A stretch of 64,000 nucleotides of DNA from Scandinavium hiltneri (GTDB taxonomy: Bacteria; Pseudomonadota; Gammaproteobacteria; Enterobacterales; Enterobacteriaceae): contig NZ_JALIGE010000071.1 in the NCBI RefSeq assembly GCF_024764835.1, positions 186,001 through 250,000 of the forward strand, read 5' to 3'. The notes beneath the pieces were generated by a model. The model did not search any database and had not been told where the DNA came from. It saw only the letters and a program-made list of their open reading frames with translations. The translations under genes and the position numbers were made by a program. Below are positions 60,346-64,000 of the stretch, in pieces (the first letter of the stretch is position 1; each line of letters opens with the position of its first letter).

Positions 60346-61278
60346 TTATGCGTCGGGGAAAGGGATGAAAGGCTGGCCAAGCGCCGAGCCCTGCACACCC
60401 TGTTCGTTAAGATAGCGATCCAGTTCCAGCATTCCAGTCCAGCGGTTCTCACACCACAGCGGGGCAAGCAGCGTCGGGCGGCGTGCGTTAGCGGAAATGC
60501 GGTGATAGACAACGTCCGGCGGCGTGTGGCGGATCATTTCGCCCGCGGTCAGGGTGTATTCATCCAGCTCAATGCCTTTCAGCCTGCCCGCTTGCCAGGC
60601 TTTCGCCATGATGCTGCCGGTCACGATGTGTAATGGATGAAGCTTAATGCCATCGACGCCAGTCTCGACCACTTTTTCGAGTGTCTGCATACATTCCGAC
60701 TGCCCTTCACCCGGCAGCCCGACAATCAGATGCGTACACACTTTCAGCCCACGTTCGCGTGCCAGACGCGTAGTAGCCTGGTAACAGGCAAAATCATGCC
60801 CACGATTGATGCGATGCAGGGTTTTATCCTGTGCGCTCTGTAAACCGAGTTCGAGCCACACTTCGTAACCCTTATGTTTATATTCACTGAGTAAATCCAG
60901 CACCGCCTCGGGCACGCAATCCGGGCGCGTGCCCACGCATAACCCAACGATATTCGTCTGACTGACCGCTTGCTGATACATCGACCGCAGCACCTGCACT
61001 TCCGCAAAAGTACTGGTATAAGCCTGAAAATACGCGAGATAACGTTTCGCGCGGTTCACCAAATGCGCCTGATGCGCCAGTTGATCCGCAATGGAGCGGT
61101 GCTGCTGCGCCTCATCGGCAAACGACGCCACATTACAGAAAGTGCAGCCGCCGCGGCCAATGGTGCCATCGCGATTCGGGCAGCTAAAACCGCCATGGAG
61201 GGTCAGCTTATGCACCTTTTCGCCATGGCGACGCATAAGATCCCCACCAAACATATTGACTAATTTCTGTAACTGCAT
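60346..61278 (-). CDS. yhcC: Radical SAM protein YhcC
   Basis: YhcC, 310 residues, is a radical SAM protein of the YhcC/Elp3-like group; its function is not known to me with certainty. The 4Fe-4S ligands are C33, C45 and C48 (FSCPNRDGTIGRGGCTFC). GLCVGTRPDCVP and the LELGLQSAQDKTLHRINRGHDF segment are typical of the family. It lies 90 nt upstream of arcB in the same orientation and diverges from gltB. Confidence 0.93.
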   Translation of the reverse strand: MQLQKLVNMFGGDLMRRHGEKVHKLTLHGGFSCPNRDGTIGRGGCTFCNVASFADEAQQHRSIADQLAHQAHLVNRAKRYLAYFQAYTSTFAEVQVLRSMYQQAVSQTNIVGLCVGTRPDCVPEAVLDLLSEYKHKGYEVWLELGLQSAQDKTLHRINRGHDFACYQATTRLARERGLKVCTHLIVGLPGEGQSECMQTLEKVVETGVDGIKLHPLHIVTGSIMAKAWQAGRLKGIELDEYTLTAGEMIRHTPPDVVYHRISANARRPTLLAPLWCENRWTGMLELDRYLNEQGVQGSALGQPFIPFPDA

Positions 61279-61949
61279 AATCTGATAGACCGCACCTTTC
61301 GAAGAAGTGTAAAGCCTGCCATTTTTAGTCTCTTTCGGCGCTGACCTGGATCAAACGCTCCGGACATGTCACACCTATTGCATAACCACTCAAGATAACT
61401 GCAATTTCATTCACCACTCTGGTGATTACTTTTCCTTATGTTGACCCTCGATTTTTCACTATTACCGTGCCAGATGAAAAACAGTGTCATCAGGGGGATT
61501 CACGCCCCACGGCAGAACATTATTCTGCGATAAAAAAACCATTCAGCACAGAACCGCCATAATTGCGCTTTCATATAGTGAGAGAGATCACATTCAGCAG
61601 CCGGTTCGCTAAGGGTAAATGCATTGTTAAAAAGCACTAATATCAATAACAATCATATAGTTAACCTACCTATAGCACATTTTTGTATAAATAAGATTGC
61701 CATTTGACCTGTGTGCGGATTCCCGATAACTTGAGGATCCGCTGGAAGCTTTCTCGATGAGCAGTCTGCTCATCATATTTATGCAGTAATTGAGATTCCC
61801 TCTGAAGCAAGTCCGCAATACTTGTTTGACCTGTGCGAAAGGATTTTGAGAGGGCGAATGCGTGGCCTGTGCCCCGCCGCCTTGCTCTTTCTACGCCTGC
61901 GCGCAACGGTCCAGAGTGTGTCTCGTAGAGCCTGGGGAGGTTCACTGAT
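61279..61949 (+). promoter_or_regulatory. gltB upstream region (671 bp, no gene)
   Basis: This A/T-rich region holds no plausible coding sequence. It contains a CRP-like site (61577-61592), a candidate promoter near 61650-61690 (TTAACC, 17 bp, TGTATA), and a GC-rich leader with two hairpins (GCGGAT/ATCCGC around 61717-61742, and a perfect 8-bp stem at 61756-61774). In E. coli gltBDF is controlled by Lrp, IHF, CRP and ArgR; Lrp and IHF sites could not be assigned by eye. Confidence 0.6.
61577..61592. promoter_or_regulatory. CRP-like binding site upstream of gltB
   Basis: AGTGA-GAGAGA-TCACA matches 9 of 10 core positions of the CRP consensus TGTGA-N6-TCACA, with a favourable TT flank on the right. 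CRP is a documented regulator of E. coli gltBDF. Confidence 0.6.
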
Positions 61950-64000
61950 ATGTTGTACGATAAATCCCTTGAGAGGGATAACTGTGGTTTCGGCCTGATC
62001 GCCCACATAGAAGGCGAACCTAGCCACAAGGTAGTGCGTACCGCCATTCACGCACTGGCCCGCATGCAGCACCGTGGTGCGATCCTCGCCGATGGTAAAA
62101 CCGGTGACGGTTGTGGCCTGCTGCTGCAAAAACCTGATCGTTTCTTCCGCCTCGTGGCCGAAGAGCGTGGCTGGCGCTTAGCTAAAAACTACGCGGTCGG
62201 TATGCTGTTCCTGAATAAAGATGCCGAGCTCGCTGCAGCTTCGCGTCGTGTGGTTGAAGAAGAACTTCAGCGTGAAACCCTGTCCATTGTCGGCTGGCGC
62301 GACGTGCCAACCAACGAAGGGGTACTCGGTGAAATCGCCCTCTCCTCGCTGCCTCGTATCGAACAAATTTTTGTTAACGCTCCGGCTGGCTGGCGTCCAC
62401 GTGATATGGAACGCCGTCTGTTCATCGCCCGTCGCCGTATCGAAAAGCGTCTTCAGGAAGACAAAGACTTCTACATCTGTAGCCTGTCAAACCTGGTCAA
62501 TATCTATAAAGGTCTGTGTATGCCGGCGGATTTGCCGCGCTTCTACCTGGACCTGGCGGATCTGCGTCTGGAATCGGCCATTTGCTTGTTCCACCAGCGC
62601 TTTTCCACCAACACCGTGCCGCGTTGGCCGCTGGCTCAGCCGTTCCGCTATCTGGCACACAACGGCGAAATCAACACCATTACCGGTAACCGCCAGTGGG
62701 CGCGCGCCCGTACCTATAAATTCCAGACCCCGCTGATCCCGGATTTGCATGATGCCGCGCCGTTCGTAAACGAAACCGGCTCTGACTCCAGCTCGATGGA
62801 CAACATGCTTGAACTGCTGTTGGCCGGCGGGATGGATATCGTGCGCGCCATGCGTCTGCTTGTTCCGCCAGCCTGGCAGAACAATCCGGACATGGACCCG
62901 GATCTGCGTGCGTTCTTCGATTTCAACTCCATGCACATGGAGCCGTGGGACGGCCCGGCGGGCATCGTCATGTCCGATGGTCGTTACGCAGCCTGTAACC
63001 TCGACCGTAACGGTCTGCGCCCGGCGCGCTACGTCATCACCAAAGACAAGCTCATCACCTGCGCCTCTGAAGTCGGGATCTGGGATTACCAGCCAGACGA
63101 AGTGGTGGAAAAAGGCCGCGTTGGCCCTGGCGAGCTGATGGTTATCGACACCCGCGCGGGCCGTATTTTGCACTCCGCAGAAACCGATCACGACCTGAAA
63201 ATCCGTCATCCGTACAAAGAGTGGATGGAGAAAAACGTCCGCCGTCTGGTGCCGTTTGAAGATTTGCCAGACTCCGACGTCGGCAGCCGCAAGCTGGACG
63301 ACGATATGCTCGCCAGCTACCAAAAACAGTTTAACTACAGCGCGGAAGAGCTGGACTCGGTTATCCGTGTGCTGGGTGAAAACGGCCAGGAAGCGGTCGG
63401 CTCAATGGGTGACGATACCCCGTTTGCCGTACTCTCCAGCCAGCCGCGTATCATTTACGACTACTTCCGCCAGCAGTTTGCGCAGGTGACCAACCCGCCA
63501 ATCGATCCGCTGCGTGAAGCGCACGTGATGTCGCTCGCCACCAGCATCGGCCGTGAAATGAACGTCTTCTGCGAAGCGGAAGGCCAGGCGCATCGCCTGA
63601 GCTTCAAATCGCCGATTCTGCTGTACTCCGATTTCAAACAGCTGACCACACTGACGGAAGATCACTACCGGGCCGACACGCTGGACATCACCTACGACGT
63701 GACCGAAACGAACCTGGAAGCGACCGTCAACGCGCTGTGCGATAAAGCTGAACAGATGGTGCGTAACGGTACCGTGCTACTGGTGCTGTCTGACCGTAAC
63801 ATCGCTAAAAACCGTCTGCCCGTTCCGGCACCGATGGCCGTAGGTGCGATTCAGACTCGCCTGGTTGATAAGAGCTTGCGTTGCGATGCCAACATCATCG
63901 TAGAAACCGCAAGCGCCCGCGACCCGCACCACTTTGCCGTGTTGTTAGGCTTCGGCGCGACTGCGGTTTACCCGTATCTCGCCTATGAAACACTGGCGAA
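61950..64000 (+). CDS. gltB: Glutamate synthase (NADPH) large subunit, 5' part
   Basis: The 683 codons present belong to GltB, the glutaminase/FMN-synthase subunit that makes glutamate from glutamine and 2-oxoglutarate; the rest lies beyond the window. The mature N-terminal nucleophile is Cys12 (DNCGFGLIAH), exposed after removal of a short propeptide. NGEINTITGNRQW and GSDSSSMDN follow in the class II amidotransferase domain. The ATG at 61950 has GGGGAGG 9 nt upstream. An in-frame TAG at 61926-61928 rules out the longer N-terminus annotated in E. coli. No defect is seen in the visible part. Confidence 0.97.
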   Translation, partial: MLYDKSLERDNCGFGLIAHIEGEPSHKVVRTAIHALARMQHRGAILADGKTGDGCGLLLQKPDRFFRLVAEERGWRLAKNYAVGMLFLNKDAELAAASRRVVEEELQRETLSIVGWRDVPTNEGVLGEIALSSLPRIEQIFVNAPAGWRPRDMERRLFIARRRIEKRLQEDKDFYICSLSNLVNIYKGLCMPADLPRFYLDLADLRLESAICLFHQRFSTNTVPRWPLAQPFRYLAHNGEINTITGNRQWARARTYKFQTPLIPDLHDAAPFVNETGSDSSSMDNMLELLLAGGMDIVRAMRLLVPPAWQNNPDMDPDLRAFFDFNSMHMEPWDGPAGIVMSDGRYAACNLDRNGLRPARYVITKDKLITCASEVGIWDYQPDEVVEKGRVGPGELMVIDTRAGRILHSAETDHDLKIRHPYKEWMEKNVRRLVPFEDLPDSDVGSRKLDDDMLASYQKQFNYSAEELDSVIRVLGENGQEAVGSMGDDTPFAVLSSQPRIIYDYFRQQFAQVTNPPIDPLREAHVMSLATSIGREMNVFCEAEGQAHRLSFKSPILLYSDFKQLTTLTEDHYRADTLDITYDVTETNLEATVNALCDKAEQMVRNGTVLLVLSDRNIAKNRLPVPAPMAVGAIQTRLVDKSLRCDANIIVETASARDPHHFAVLLGFGATAVYPYLAYETLA

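Noticed and set aside
61670..62129. Overlapping minus-strand frames across the gltB leader
   Set aside because: They run into the gltB coding sequence in antisense and have no family resemblance or ribosome-binding site.

Overview
The window is a 64 kb stretch of enterobacterial chromosome. Gene order and protein sequences follow the Escherichia coli K-12 segment rsmI to gltB almost gene for gene. Divergence from E. coli (LpoA with a longer linker, an unrelated cassette between argG and leuU, no yhbO and no yhbX) points to a non-Escherichia member of the Enterobacteriaceae, perhaps the Enterobacter/Lelliottia/Leclercia/Kluyvera/Citrobacter group. The genus cannot be fixed from this window alone. 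No insertion sequence, prophage, integrase or CRISPR array was seen.

Layout. 0-5 kb: rsmI diverges from the envelope/replication set lpoA-yraN-diaA-dolP. 4.8-13 kb: yraQ, yraR, yhbP, yhbQ, yhbS, the O2-independent ubiquinone genes ubiT/ubiU/ubiV, yhbW, and the tryptophan permease mtr. 13-25.5 kb: the translation/RNA block read leftwards: metY-rimP-nusA-infB-rbfA-truB-rpsO-pnp-nlpI-(yrbN)-deaD. 25.5-30.5 kb: argG, divergent from metY, then an accessory cassette (IprA-like winged-helix regulator, OmpA paralogue, YfaZ-like outer-membrane protein, orphan lipoprotein) ending at leuU. 30.5-41.7 kb: secG, glmM, folP, ftsH, rlmE, yhbY, greA, dacB, obgE, yhbE, rpmA, rplU. 41.9-45 kb: ispB, sfsB, murA, ibaG. 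45-48.2 kb: the mlaFEDCB lipid transport operon. 48.4-56.3 kb: yrbG-kdsD-kdsC-lptC-lptA-lptB-rpoN-hpf-ptsN-rapZ-npr, which couples LPS assembly, sigma-54 and the nitrogen PTS. 56.3-64 kb: mtgA, elbB, the sRNA arcZ, arcB, yhcC, and the 5' part of gltB, which runs off the end.

Most of the window is conserved housekeeping sequence in envelope biogenesis (LpoA, DolP, Mla, Lpt, Kds, MurA, DacB, MtgA, GlmM, FtsH), translation and RNA metabolism, and global regulation (ArcB/ArcZ, RpoN, Npr/PtsN/RapZ). The part that departs from the E. coli arrangement is 27.1-30.4 kb. There a regulator lies next to a second OmpA-type porin, preceded by a perfect 17-bp palindrome. A 19-bp copy of a tRNA-Leu 3' end lies about 4.9 kb away on the other side of argG. 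I found no clearly new multi-gene enzymatic or defence system; this cassette is the best candidate for undescribed biology. Genus-level and functional statements rest on recalled family knowledge, not on database searches.
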